Positions 15,701 to 23,961 of a stretch of DNA of 33,231 nt are shown here, in pieces (position 1 is the first letter of the stretch; every line of letters starts with the position of its first letter). Below the pieces are notes generated by a model, which was not told the DNA's origin, ran no database searches, and saw only the letters and a list, made by a program, of their open reading frames with translations. Origin of the DNA: CAZXWK01 sp964644675 (GTDB lineage: Bacteria; Actinomycetota; Coriobacteriia; Anaerosomatales; JAAXUF01); contig CAZXWK010000025.1 in assembly GCA_964644675.1 (NCBI GenBank), positions 1-33,231 on the forward strand, in the 5' to 3' direction. The position numbers were made by a program, and so were the translations under genes.

Positions 15701-16174
15701 GCGCGCTTCCTCGGGCTGGCCGAGCTCGATCGACTTGCTCAGGATGCCGCTCATGCACGCCGAGGTGCCGATGAGGCCCTCGCTGTAGCGCTCGAGCAGT
15801 TCGAGGTCGACCTGCGGCTTGTAGTAGAAGCCGTTGACCGCCGCGTCGCTCACGAGCGCCATGAGGTTGCGGTAGCCCTCGTTGTTCTTGGCGAGCAGCA
15901 GCAGGTGGTAGAGGTTGGGCTTGCCCTCACGCTTGCCGCGCGTGTCGGGCGTGAAGTAGACCTCGCAACCCAGGATGGGCTTGACCCTGCCGGCGCCGAT
16001 CTTGGGGTCCATGCACGACCGGTAGAAGTCGACCGCGCCGTACATGTAGCCGTGGTCGGTTATCGCGAGCGCCGGCATCTCGAACTCGACGGCCCGTGTG
16101 ACGAGTGCCTTGACCCGGGCCGCGCCGTCGAGGAGCGAATACTCGGAATGGGTGTGGAGGTGCACGAAGGACAT
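12713..16174 (-). CDS. dnaE: DNA polymerase III alpha subunit DnaE
   Basis: This is the replicative polymerase catalytic subunit, 1153 residues, of the DnaE1 type. Domain order: N-terminal PHP domain (about 1-200) with metal-binding-type H5/H7/H9 (HLHTHSEYS) and D40-H41 (ITDHGYMYG); C-family palm with MPDIDMDF (catalytic D405 and D407) and the third aspartate D559 in KMDFLGL; fingers with the RPGPLGSGM region; tandem helix-hairpin-helix near 800-860; and an OB fold near 980-1060 (GSVEAVMFPQIYEKY). The PHP histidines look intact, so the domain may keep metal binding or proofreading activity. The ATG at 16174 follows the yerC stop by 8 nt with only a weak AGTAGG site, suggesting coupling. The gene ends 115 bp before hisZ. 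Confidence 0.97.
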   Translation of the reverse strand: MSFVHLHTHSEYSLLDGAARVKALVTRAVEFEMPALAITDHGYMYGAVDFYRSCMDPKIGAGRVKPILGCEVYFTPDTRGKREGKPNLYHLLLLAKNNEGYRNLMALVSDAAVNGFYYKPQVDLELLERYSEGLIGTSACMSGILSKSIELGQPEEARKWAETYAGIFAPGDFYVELQEQGIVADNGVSQTQLNKALSGIAHDLGLPTVATNDIHYLTREDAKTQDLLLCIGTGSTVDQPGRMKFSCDEFYMKSPDEMHEALSDYSEALANTLEIAEKCNVEIETGKIILPVFEVPQAHTTESYLRERCIEGLKERYGDPIPPEVIERLDSELDVVGPKGIAAYFLIVQDFTLWAKERGIGVGPGRGSAAGSLISYALGITNLDPLANGLLFERFLNPERTEMPDIDMDFDDERRQEVIEYVREKYGSDKVAQIITFGTMKARAAVRDAGRVLGYPYGVPDKISKMISEDLKATIDSSLKDNSEFEADYKANPDTARIVDAARSLEGIVRGEGVHAAGVVICRDPLHYYVPVKYDTKGGSVITQYDGPTVADMGLLKMDFLGLRTLTVIADAVKNVERIHGVRLVPDEFPLDDPETFKLLQRADTVGVFQVESAGMRQLLKDLKPTTFADIVAVLALYRPGPLGSGMVKDFVDRKHGRRPVTYYDDRLKPILEETYGTVVYQEQVMRISMTMSGFSAAKADKLRKAMGKKQLDVLTPMREAWVEGARENGYDTKMAASMWEDILKFAEYAFNKSHSAAYGVITMQTAYLKAHYPLEYMAAVLTSYTGKTDKIVHYVAECNRAGYTVLPPDVNSSGRDFTPVPGEGIRFGLAGIRGVGQGVVDSIVEARDEGGRFTSLQDFCARVDIRQMNKKTLEALIKAGAFDSTGYTRKHLLSMMDGCVDSAVKRAKDVDSGQVSMFDLFAAEDSGFAEEIPAPDGDEWDKKMKLAFEKEMLGIYVSDHPLREIADSVRRAADYSLGDIDELKDGTFGWFAGILASVAAKPTKKGSLMAITTLEDLDGSVEAVMFPQIYEKYRDIVVVDAVLRLRAKLEDSDRGRKLIVQDLEPFDGAAFAKPPGRIIIATDGGALVNGRHEKLRRILEHFPGRDFVEMHVFDESQNKTIVCKMAETVNSDANGLHAELIELFGAEAIAEA

Positions 16175-16182
16175 GCGTGCGC

Positions 16183-16485
16183 CTACTGACCCGAGTTGGC
16201 GTCGAGCCTGGCGATGATGCGCGCGTAGCCGTCCGCGCCGTAGTTGAGCGACTTGCTCACGCGCGAGATGGTGGTCGCCGAGGCGCCCGTCGCTTCCTGG
16301 ATCGTCGTGTAGTGCTCTCCGGCGGCGAGCATCCGTGCCACCTGGAGGCGCTGCGCCATGTCCTGGATCTCACGGATGGTGCAGAGGTCGAGCAGCAGGG
16401 CGTACGCCTCATCGGCATCGCCAAGCAGCAACAACGCGCTGAGCAGATCGTCCACTTCGCGCGTGCGGACGCGGTCCTCGGGCAT
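16183..16485 (-). CDS. yerC: TrpR-family regulator YerC/YecD type
   Basis: This 100-residue DNA-binding protein belongs to the TrpR-related YerC/YecD family. The signature CTIREIQDMAQRLQVARML (35-53) and helix-turn-helix (about 58-78, TTIQEATGASATTISRVSKS), followed by LNYGADGYARIIARL, match the family along its length. The ATG at 16485 was chosen because GGGGAG lies 10 nt upstream; an in-frame GTG at 16521 adds 12 non-conserved residues. From memory, TrpR-family relatives in Gram-positive bacteria have been proposed as histidine-responsive regulators (HisR). Here the gene is 8 nt upstream of dnaE and one gene away from the his operon, whose leader holds an 18-bp dyad. The ligand cannot be read from sequence. 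Confidence 0.9.
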   Translation of the reverse strand: MPEDRVRTREVDDLLSALLLLGDADEAYALLLDLCTIREIQDMAQRLQVARMLAAGEHYTTIQEATGASATTISRVSKSLNYGADGYARIIARLDANSGQ

Positions 16486-16571
16486 AGGTGAGAGTCTCCC
16501 CGGAAGAGTTGCGAAAACCACAAGATACTGGGGTCAGGATAGCACGCAGCGACGACATGATGGGGCCCGCG

Positions 16572-16587
16572 GAGGCCGAACGGCCTC
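16572..16587 (-). terminator. Weak hairpin between MFS gene and yerC
   Basis: GAGGCC (16572-16577) and GGCCTC (16582-16587) form a 6-bp stem with a 4-nt loop, in the 174-bp gap between the MFS stop codon (16660) and the yerC start. It has no T-run on the minus strand, so its role as a terminator for the MFS transcript is doubtful. The rest of the gap is the likely yerC promoter region; TATCTT and TATCCT are possible -10 elements without a clear -35. Confidence 0.3.
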
Positions 16588-16659
16588 GCTTTCCGACGAG
16601 CGGCAACCGCCCCGAACACCGCCGTGCGCGGTGCCGCGTGCGCCGGACCGGACGAGCGG

Positions 16660-17916
16660 CTAGAGGATCTCGTCGCCCAGCCCGACGCCCGGCTCGACGC
16701 GCTCGATCGGCGCCGAAGCGAGCCTCTCGGCAGGCATCTCGCGGTCGACCGCGGCCGCGACCGGCCACGTCGCCAACAGCACGATCGAGACGAGCACGCC
16801 GCCGGCGATGAGCGTCTGCTGCACCCCGAACGCGACCGCGAGCGTCGGCGCGATCGCGAGCGGCACGAGTTCGCCCGCGCTGCGGTGGTACTGGGCGGTA
16901 CCGACGACGCGGCCCACGTACTCGTGCGGCGAACTCACGTGCAGCAGCGTGCGGAGCAGCGGCTCGGTGGCGCCGATGATGAGCCCCCACGCGACGGCGC
17001 CGAACGCGATGATCCGCAGGTCGGTCGAGCCCACGTAGAGGATCGCGCCCATGCCCGTGAGCGACGCCATCATCGCAAGGCCACGCGCCGAGACGATCCT
17101 GCGGGGCAGGCGCGGGAGCAGCGCGGCGCCGGCGAGCATGCCGAGACCGAACGCCGAGTTGATCCAGCCGATCCACTCGACGCCTACGCCCACGACGTCG
17201 CGGTAGAAGAGCGGCTCGAGCGCCGAGAACGCGCCGAAGCCGAACCACACCACGGTGCCTGCGAGGATGAGGTAGCGCAAGGTGCGCGTCGAGTAGCTGA
17301 CCTTGAGACCGTCTTTGAACTCCCGGATCGGGTGCGAGGCCTCGCTGTCGTGCGGCTCGACCTCGATGTGCACCGCCCACGCGAGTCCTGCCGCCAGCAC
17401 CGATGCGACGGCCATCGCAACGAAGACCGAGCGCGGGCCGCCCCACCCGGCGATCACGGCGCCGATCGCGGGGCCGAGCACGAACGCGAGCGAGCCGACG
17501 CCCTCGACGAGCGAGTTCACCTTCTCGAGCTGCTCGGTGCCGCGGACCAGGTACGGCGCGAACGCCGAGCCCGCCGTGAACGTCGGCGTGCCCACGAGCC
17601 CGAACAGCCACGCGAGCGGGACGAAGACCGCGAAGGTGGGCGCGTAGACGAGCGCGATGACGACCGGGACGGTGAGCAGCTCGGCGCCGATGAGCACGGC
17701 CCGCGGACCGTAGCGGTCGATGAGCACGCCGGCGACCATCGAGCCGATGATCGCGGCGACCGCGTTGCCGGCCATGACCCACGCGAGCGTCTTGGCAGAG
17801 GCGTGGAACGTGTAAGCCGCCATGCCCCACGTGCCGATGAAGAACGCCGCGCTGCCGCCCACCCGTGATACGAAACGGGCGAGCACGACGAGCAGTATGT
17901 TGCGGTCCTTCAGCAC
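16660..17916 (-). CDS. Major facilitator superfamily transporter
   Basis: This 418-residue membrane protein has about twelve hydrophobic helices and the MFS loop 2-3 signature (GVLIDRYGPRAVLIG, near 85-99). A polar central loop near 205-235 (EVEPHDSEASHPIREFKDG) divides two six-helix halves. It resembles drug or small-molecule exporters of the MFS_3/enterobactin-exporter type, but the substrate cannot be told. The GTG at 17916 is favoured by a GGAG about 10 nt upstream; upstream in-frame codons give a hydrophilic, unlikely N-terminus that crosses the promoter. It is probably a single-gene unit. Confidence 0.82.
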   Translation of the reverse strand: MLKDRNILLVVLARFVSRVGGSAAFFIGTWGMAAYTFHASAKTLAWVMAGNAVAAIIGSMVAGVLIDRYGPRAVLIGAELLTVPVVIALVYAPTFAVFVPLAWLFGLVGTPTFTAGSAFAPYLVRGTEQLEKVNSLVEGVGSLAFVLGPAIGAVIAGWGGPRSVFVAMAVASVLAAGLAWAVHIEVEPHDSEASHPIREFKDGLKVSYSTRTLRYLILAGTVVWFGFGAFSALEPLFYRDVVGVGVEWIGWINSAFGLGMLAGAALLPRLPRRIVSARGLAMMASLTGMGAILYVGSTDLRIIAFGAVAWGLIIGATEPLLRTLLHVSSPHEYVGRVVGTAQYHRSAGELVPLAIAPTLAVAFGVQQTLIAGGVLVSIVLLATWPVAAAVDREMPAERLASAPIERVEPGVGLGDEIL

Positions 17917-17955
17917 GAGAGAGCTGCTCCGAAGGTCGATACAAGCGGACGGCCG

Positions 17956-17961
17956 AGTATA
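17956..17961 (-). promoter_or_regulatory. Putative -10 element of MFS gene
   Basis: The minus strand reads TATACT at 17961-17956, five of six matches to the sigma-70 -10 consensus, 39 nt before the GTG start. No good -35 hexamer is visible at 16-18 nt. A second -10-like GATAAT lies about 25 nt further upstream. Confidence 0.35.
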
Positions 17962-18036
17962 CAGAACAGGCCGGAACGTACACATTATCACGGGTTTCCG
18001 GAGACGCCAGAACGCCGAGACGGGCCTCGGGGGTGG

Positions 18037-18822
18037 CTAGCTTCCCTCGGCCGCGCAGCCGTTGAGGACGGCCGCGGCAACGGGGTTGACGAGCGAGCCG
18101 ATGCCCTCGATGCGCACCTCGACGGTGTCGCCCTCGGCGAGCGGTCCGATGCCGCCGGGAGTGCCGGTGAGGACGACGTCGCCCGGGAGCAGGGTCATGA
18201 CCCTGCTCACGAAGCTGACCAGCTCCAGCGGGTCGAAGAGCATGTCGCTCGTCCGGACGCTCTGCCTCACGTCACCGTTGACCAGGGTCTCGAGCGTCAG
18301 ATCGCTCGGGTCGAGGTCGGTCTCCACCCACGGGCCCACCGGGCAGAAGCTGTCGAAGCCCTTCGCGCGCGTCCACTGCCCGTCGACCTTCTGCAGATCG
18401 CGCGCGGTGACGTCGTTGGCGCACGAGAAACCGAGGACGTTCTCGGCAGCGGTCTCGGGCGACACGCAGTGCGTACGCCGCCCGATCACCACGGCCAGCT
18501 CGCCCTCGTAGTCGACGCGACCGACGGCCGGAGGGATTCCGATCGGGTGGTGGGGGCCGATCACGGTGGTCGGCGGCTTGAGGAAGATCACCGGCTCGGC
18601 AGGGGTGTCGTGACCCATCTCGGCGATGTGCTGCTTGTAGTTGAGGCCGACGCAGACGACCTTGGTCGGCGTGACGGGGCTCAGCAGATGCGCCGCCGTC
18701 AGCGGGAGTACGCCCTCCGGCTCCCATGCCGAGAAGGGCTCATCCGAAAGCAGGGTGATCGTGTCGTCGTCTGCGAGTCCGTATCGGCAATCACCCTCGT
18801 GTAGCAGTCGCACGACGCGCAT
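18037..18822 (-). CDS. Fumarylacetoacetate hydrolase (FAH) family protein
   Basis: The 261-residue protein is an FAH-fold enzyme, a family of metal-dependent hydrolases, decarboxylases and isomerases acting on 2-oxo acids. A short N-terminal domain leads into the catalytic fold at about residue 50. Visible features: VGLNYKQH (58-65), FLKPPTTVIGP (80-90), the metal-binding acids in DYEGELAVVIG (E106, E108) with D137 in CANDVTARD, RAKGFDSFCPVGPW, and the C-terminal TGTPGGIG. The ATG at 18822 was preferred for its GGGAG site 7 nt upstream; an ATG at 18873 (AGGAG 13 nt upstream) is possible and adds 17 residues. It follows cimA by 151 bp on the same strand. The substrate is unknown; acylpyruvate hydrolase or oxaloacetate decarboxylase activity is common in the family. 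Confidence 0.88.
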   Translation of the reverse strand: MRVVRLLHEGDCRYGLADDDTITLLSDEPFSAWEPEGVLPLTAAHLLSPVTPTKVVCVGLNYKQHIAEMGHDTPAEPVIFLKPPTTVIGPHHPIGIPPAVGRVDYEGELAVVIGRRTHCVSPETAAENVLGFSCANDVTARDLQKVDGQWTRAKGFDSFCPVGPWVETDLDPSDLTLETLVNGDVRQSVRTSDMLFDPLELVSFVSRVMTLLPGDVVLTGTPGGIGPLAEGDTVEVRIEGIGSLVNPVAAAVLNGCAAEGS

Positions 18823-18973
18823 TCCGCGCTCCCGTATCCGTTCGAGGGGTGTCGGTCGCTGCTCTGCTTCCATGTGAGGGGGGTCGACTCCTGCCAGCAG
18901 GTGAGATGTCTGTGGGCGAGCGTCGGTGAGCGGTCGTGGCAGCGTCCGCGAACGGTGGCGTCGCGCGGAGCTG

Positions 18974-20563
18974 CTACTCCCCCGCCTCGGACTCGGAAGG
19001 GCCGGGGTCCTCGGCGCGCGAGATCCCGTAGTCGATCGAGTCGACGAGCGCCTCCCACGAGGCCTCGATGATGTTCTCCGAGACGCCCACCGTGCCCCAG
19101 CTCGTCTCGCCGTCGCCGGACTCGATAAGGACGCGGGTGACGGCGCCGGTGCCCTTCTTCTCGTCGAGCACGCGGACCTTGTAGTCCTCGAGCGAGATCT
19201 CCGACAGCGAGGGGTAGAACCGGCCGATGGCGATCCGGAGCGCCTTGTCGAGCGCGTTGACGGGACCGTTGCCCTCGGCGGTGGCGATGTAGCGGTGACC
19301 GCTTACGTGGACCTTGATGGTCGCCTCGGTCATGACGCGACCGTCCTCGCGCTTCTCGGCGATGACGCGGAACGACTCGAGGCGGAACGCGGGCTCGTAG
19401 GTCCCCAGGCGCTTCTGGAGCATCACCGCGAGCGAGCCGTCGGCGGCCTCGAACGAGTAGCCGCGGTACTCGAGCTCCTTGATCGCGTCGAGCGCGGCGG
19501 CCACCTGCTCCTGGTCGCCGGACAGGTCGATGCCCAGCTCGGCGGCTTTCATCGTGAGCGACGCGCGGCCCGCGAGCTCGCTCACCACGACGCGCGCGAG
19601 GTTGCCCACGGCGGCGGGGTCGGCGTGCTCGTACGCCTCGGGCAGGCGCGCGACGGCGCTCGCGTGCACGCCGCCCTTGTGCGCGAAGGCGCTCGTGCCC
19701 ACGTAGGGCGCGAACGGGTTGGGCGAGATGTTCGCGGTCTCCGCGACGAAGTGGCTCACCTCGGTCAGCAGCTTGAGGCTGTCCGCCGAGAGCGCATCGT
19801 CGCCCATCTTGAGCACGAGCGACGGGATGATCGAGACCAGGTCGGCGTTGCCCGCACGCTCGCCGTAGCCGTTCATGGTGCCCTGCACCTGCGTGCAGCC
19901 GGCCTCGACGGCGACGAGCGAGTTGGCGACCGCGCAGCCCGCGTCGTTGTGCGCGTGCATGCCGAGCGGCGCCGAGATGACCAGCCCCACCTCGCCCACG
20001 ATCCGCAGCACCTCGTGCGGCAGCGTGCCGCCGTTGGTGTCGCAGAGCACGATCGCGTCGGCGCCGGCCTGCTCGGCGGCCTTGAGGACCTCGAGCGCGT
20101 AAGCGGTGTTCGCCTTGTAGCCGTCGAAGAAGTGCTCGGCATCGAAGAAGACGGTGCGCCCCTCCGACTTCAGGTAGGCGACCGAGTCGCGCACCATGCG
20201 CACGTTCTCCTCGAGCGTGGTCTGCAGCGTCTCGGTCACGTGGACGTCCCACGCCTTGCCGAAGATGCACAGCGCCGAGCAGCCCGTCTCGAGCAGCATC
20301 CGCATGCTCTCGTCGTCGGAAGCGGCGGTGTTCTTGCGGCACGTCGTTCCGAACGCCGTGATGACGGCCTGCTCGAGCTTGAGCGTACGGGCGCGCTCGA
20401 AGAACTCGATGTCCTTGGGGTTGGACCCCGGGAAGCCGCCCTCGACGTAGTGGATGCCGAGCAGGTCGAGCTTCTGCGCGATCCGCAGCTTGTCCTCGAC
20501 CGACAGCGACATGCCCTCACGCTGCGTGCCGTCGCGCAGGGTCGTGTCGTAGAGGGTGACCAC
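18974..20563 (-). CDS. cimA: Citramalate synthase CimA
   Basis: CimA condenses acetyl-CoA with pyruvate to (R)-citramalate, entering isoleucine synthesis without threonine deaminase. The 529-residue protein has the DRE-TIM barrel: LYDTTLRDGTQREGM (R10, D11), VEGGFPGSNPKD, and metal-binding HAHND (H203, H205), then the second signature NGYGERAGNADL. A C-terminal LeuA-type dimer/regulatory domain (about 390-515) would bind isoleucine. Length and the GGFPGSNPKD motif favour the CimA subfamily over LeuA or homocitrate synthase. The GTG at 20563 has AGGAGG 4 nt upstream. It is 33 nt downstream of ilvE, so the two form an operon. Confidence 0.93.
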   Translation of the reverse strand: MVTLYDTTLRDGTQREGMSLSVEDKLRIAQKLDLLGIHYVEGGFPGSNPKDIEFFERARTLKLEQAVITAFGTTCRKNTAASDDESMRMLLETGCSALCIFGKAWDVHVTETLQTTLEENVRMVRDSVAYLKSEGRTVFFDAEHFFDGYKANTAYALEVLKAAEQAGADAIVLCDTNGGTLPHEVLRIVGEVGLVISAPLGMHAHNDAGCAVANSLVAVEAGCTQVQGTMNGYGERAGNADLVSIIPSLVLKMGDDALSADSLKLLTEVSHFVAETANISPNPFAPYVGTSAFAHKGGVHASAVARLPEAYEHADPAAVGNLARVVVSELAGRASLTMKAAELGIDLSGDQEQVAAALDAIKELEYRGYSFEAADGSLAVMLQKRLGTYEPAFRLESFRVIAEKREDGRVMTEATIKVHVSGHRYIATAEGNGPVNALDKALRIAIGRFYPSLSEISLEDYKVRVLDEKKGTGAVTRVLIESGDGETSWGTVGVSENIIEASWEALVDSIDYGISRAEDPGPSESEAGE

Positions 20564-20596
20564 GCTTCCTCCTCGGCGATCCGGATCGCTCGCCCG

Positions 20597-21514
20597 CTAG
20601 AGGCGGTCGAGCCACTCCTCGTACTCGGGCTCCTCGCCCTTGACCACGCGGAAGAACGTCTGCTGCAGGTCGAGCGTCACGGGGCCGGCGGGGCCGATGA
20701 CGCGGTGGTCGACCGAGCGGACCGGCGTGACCTCGGCCGCGGAGCCGGTCATGAACATCTCGTCGCACGCGTAGAGGTCGGTGCGAACGAGCGACTCCTC
20801 GATGATGGGGTAGCCCAGGTTGTCGGCGATGATCATGATCGAGTCGCGAGTGATGCCCTCGAGAATGCCGTCCGAGACCGGCGGGGTCGAGATGACGCCG
20901 TCGCGCACGATGAAGATGTTCTCGCCGGTGCCCTCGGCGACGAAGCCGGCCTCGTTGAGCATGATCGCCTCGACGTAGCCGTGCTGGTTCGCCTCGATGC
21001 GCGCGAGCGAGCTGTTCAGGTAGTTCGCGGTCGCCTTGATCGCGGGCGGCGAGGCGTTGATGCCGCGCTGGCGCCACGAGCTCACGCCGGCGTCCACGCC
21101 CTCGCGCAGCGCCTCCTCGCCCATGTACGCGCCCCACTCCCAGCACGCGATCGACACGTTGACCGGCGCGGGCAGCGGGTCGAGGCCCATGACCCCGTAG
21201 CCGCGGAACGCGAGCGGGCGGATGTAGCACGACTTGAGCTTGTTGACGCGGATGGTCTCCTTCACGGACTCGACCATCTCGTCCACCGTGTAGCCCAGGT
21301 CCATGAAGACCATCTTCGCGCTGCGCTCGAAGCGCTCCATGTGCTCGCGGAGGCGGAAGACGGCGGGCCCGTCGGCGGTTTCGTAGCAGCGGATGCCCTC
21401 GAAGACGCCCGTGCCGTAGTGGAGCGCATGGGTGAGTACGTGGACCTGAGCCTTGTCCCAGTCGACCAGCTCGCCGTCCATCCAGATCTTGTCGACCTTC
21501 GGCAGACTCGCCAT
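20597..21514 (-). CDS. ilvE: Branched-chain amino acid aminotransferase IlvE
   Basis: IlvE is a fold-type IV PLP aminotransferase for the last step of isoleucine, valine and leucine synthesis. The 304-residue protein shows LHYGTGVFEGIRCY (31-44), the PLP lysine K160 in AIKATANYLNS, EGTGENIFIV and FMTGSAAEVTPV. The ATG at 21514 has GAGGGGAG just upstream; an in-frame GTG at 21532 is less likely because it would read through that site. With cimA 33 nt downstream it forms a two-gene isoleucine unit. A D-amino-acid or 4-amino-4-deoxychorismate enzyme of the same fold is less likely given the full BCAT motifs. Confidence 0.95.
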   Translation of the reverse strand: MASLPKVDKIWMDGELVDWDKAQVHVLTHALHYGTGVFEGIRCYETADGPAVFRLREHMERFERSAKMVFMDLGYTVDEMVESVKETIRVNKLKSCYIRPLAFRGYGVMGLDPLPAPVNVSIACWEWGAYMGEEALREGVDAGVSSWRQRGINASPPAIKATANYLNSSLARIEANQHGYVEAIMLNEAGFVAEGTGENIFIVRDGVISTPPVSDGILEGITRDSIMIIADNLGYPIIEESLVRTDLYACDEMFMTGSAAEVTPVRSVDHRVIGPAGPVTLDLQQTFFRVVKGEEPEYEEWLDRL

Positions 21515-21547
21515 CGTCGCTCCCCTCTCCACGGTCGGTGGTGTGAC

Positions 21548-21559
21548 GTACTAGTGTAC
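21548..21559. promoter_or_regulatory. Putative ilvE -10 element within a GTAC-flanked site
   Basis: The minus strand reads TACACT at 21558-21553, a fair -10 hexamer 38 nt before the ilvE ATG. It lies inside GTACTAGTGTAC (21548-21559), which has GTAC at each end and a central ACTAGT palindrome, a sequence that recalls TrpR-type boxes. No good -35 is seen. Further upstream, GCGGCC-N8-GGCCGC (21611-21630) is another inverted repeat in the divergent region shared with the acyltransferase gene. Confidence 0.3.
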
Positions 21560-21669
21560 CCGAGAGACAGGGCGGACACAGCAGTTCAGGGCTCGAGGGT
21601 CGAAGCCGACGCGGCCACGTGACCGGCCGCAAGCACCGTGGCGCCCGTAGGTCTAGTGTGTGCGGGAAG

Positions 21670-22719
21670 ATGAGTGAACCGAGCCACACGCCGAGCAGCC
21701 CGTCGCGCTGGGTAGCGCTGCGATCGTCCAGGATCGACGTCCTGCGAGTCGCGGCTCTCCTGATGATCTTCCTCCACCATGCCGACGACTACACCGCGAA
21801 CTACCTGCGTGTCTCGCCGGCCACCGCCCTCTTCGACGACGTGCTGACCTGGGCGGGACTCGCCACGCTGTTCACTCTCGCGGGGTTCCTCACGTTCGGC
21901 GCCAGCACGTCGGACTCGCCCTCCGGCTGGCGCTACTTCACGCGCAGGTTCGTCCGGCTCTACCCGCCGTTCGCTCTGGCCCTGCTGCTGGCGCAGGCGG
22001 TCGGCGTGTTCCGGCTTCCCGCCGGGGCGGTCCTCGTGAACCTGGCCCTGCTCGGCCCGTGGATCGGACCCGACGTCGGAACGCTCTGGTTCGTCGAGCT
22101 CCTCATCTACTTCCAGACGGTCTTCGCACTCTGGCTGGCACTGCCTCGGCTCCGAACCCGACCTTGGACGATCCCGCTCGTCTTGGGATTGTCGACCGCG
22201 GGTGTCGCCGCCTTCCTCTGGGCGCTCGGGTTTCCCGCCGACGCCCGTGTCGCGACCTACCTCAGCGGCTTCGCCGGGGGTGCGATTGCGGGCGCGTCAC
22301 TCCGCTTTCGCAGCGACCCCGCGAAATGGCGGACCAGCATCGCGGTCGGCGGACTGCTGTCAGCGGCGTCGGGTGTCGCTGTCGCGTCGATGCTCATCTG
22401 GCCCAAGCTCAACGTGCTCGACGGGATGATCGCGCTCGCGACGGCCGTGGCGGTCGTTGCCGTCTTGCTCGCGCCGGCGCGAAGCGTGCCTCAGCCGTCG
22501 CGATCGCGCGACGTGTTCCGCCGGCTCGCCTACGGTTCGTACATGGGCTACCTCGTCCACCGTCCGGTGTTCCAGACCATCGCGCGGGTGACGTCGCCGC
22601 TGGATGACAGGGCAGGGTGGATCCTGGTGATGGCAGGCATCCCGCTGGTGTTCGCGCTCGGAATCACACTCCAGCGCGGCTACGACGCCTTCCTCGAGCG
22701 AGTCGGCGCATCCGGGTAG
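21670..22719 (+). CDS. Acyltransferase-3 family membrane protein
   Basis: The 349-residue integral membrane protein has about ten hydrophobic helices. The start RIDVLRVAALLMIFLHHADD (21-40) is the acyltransferase-3 (OafA/WecH-type) signature, with a His pair at 36-37 in the first helix; RRFVRLYPPFALALLL and YMGYLVHRPVF are further family motifs. Such proteins move acetyl or other acyl groups onto sugars of envelope polymers. The ATG at 21670 sits only a few bases after GGGAAG; a GTG at 21658 in the same frame is an alternative, so the exact start is uncertain. It is divergent from ilvE and convergent with the DUF362 gene (53-bp gap, no clear terminator). Base composition is like its neighbours. 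Confidence 0.85.
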   Translation: MSEPSHTPSSPSRWVALRSSRIDVLRVAALLMIFLHHADDYTANYLRVSPATALFDDVLTWAGLATLFTLAGFLTFGASTSDSPSGWRYFTRRFVRLYPPFALALLLAQAVGVFRLPAGAVLVNLALLGPWIGPDVGTLWFVELLIYFQTVFALWLALPRLRTRPWTIPLVLGLSTAGVAAFLWALGFPADARVATYLSGFAGGAIAGASLRFRSDPAKWRTSIAVGGLLSAASGVAVASMLIWPKLNVLDGMIALATAVAVVAVLLAPARSVPQPSRSRDVFRRLAYGSYMGYLVHRPVFQTIARVTSPLDDRAGWILVMAGIPLVFALGITLQRGYDAFLERVGASG

Positions 22720-22772
22720 CCTCGACGAATCCGCGCGGGCTCGGTGCGACCGCTCGCAAGCGCTGCGACCCG

Positions 22773-23948
<1,176 letters not shown>

Positions 23949-23961
23949 GCGCAAGACTCCC

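Noticed and set aside
12713..16174. PHP domain of DnaE as the missing histidinol phosphatase
   Set aside because: The shared superfamily and adjacency to the his genes are tempting, but DnaE PHP domains act on DNA or pyrophosphate; nothing in the sequence points to histidinol phosphate.
18926..21622. Very long plus-strand open frame (898 codons) opposite cimA and ilvE
   Set aside because: It is antisense to two clear enzymes, rich in Arg/Ala/Val/His with no domains, and arises from the GC bias of the real genes' third positions.
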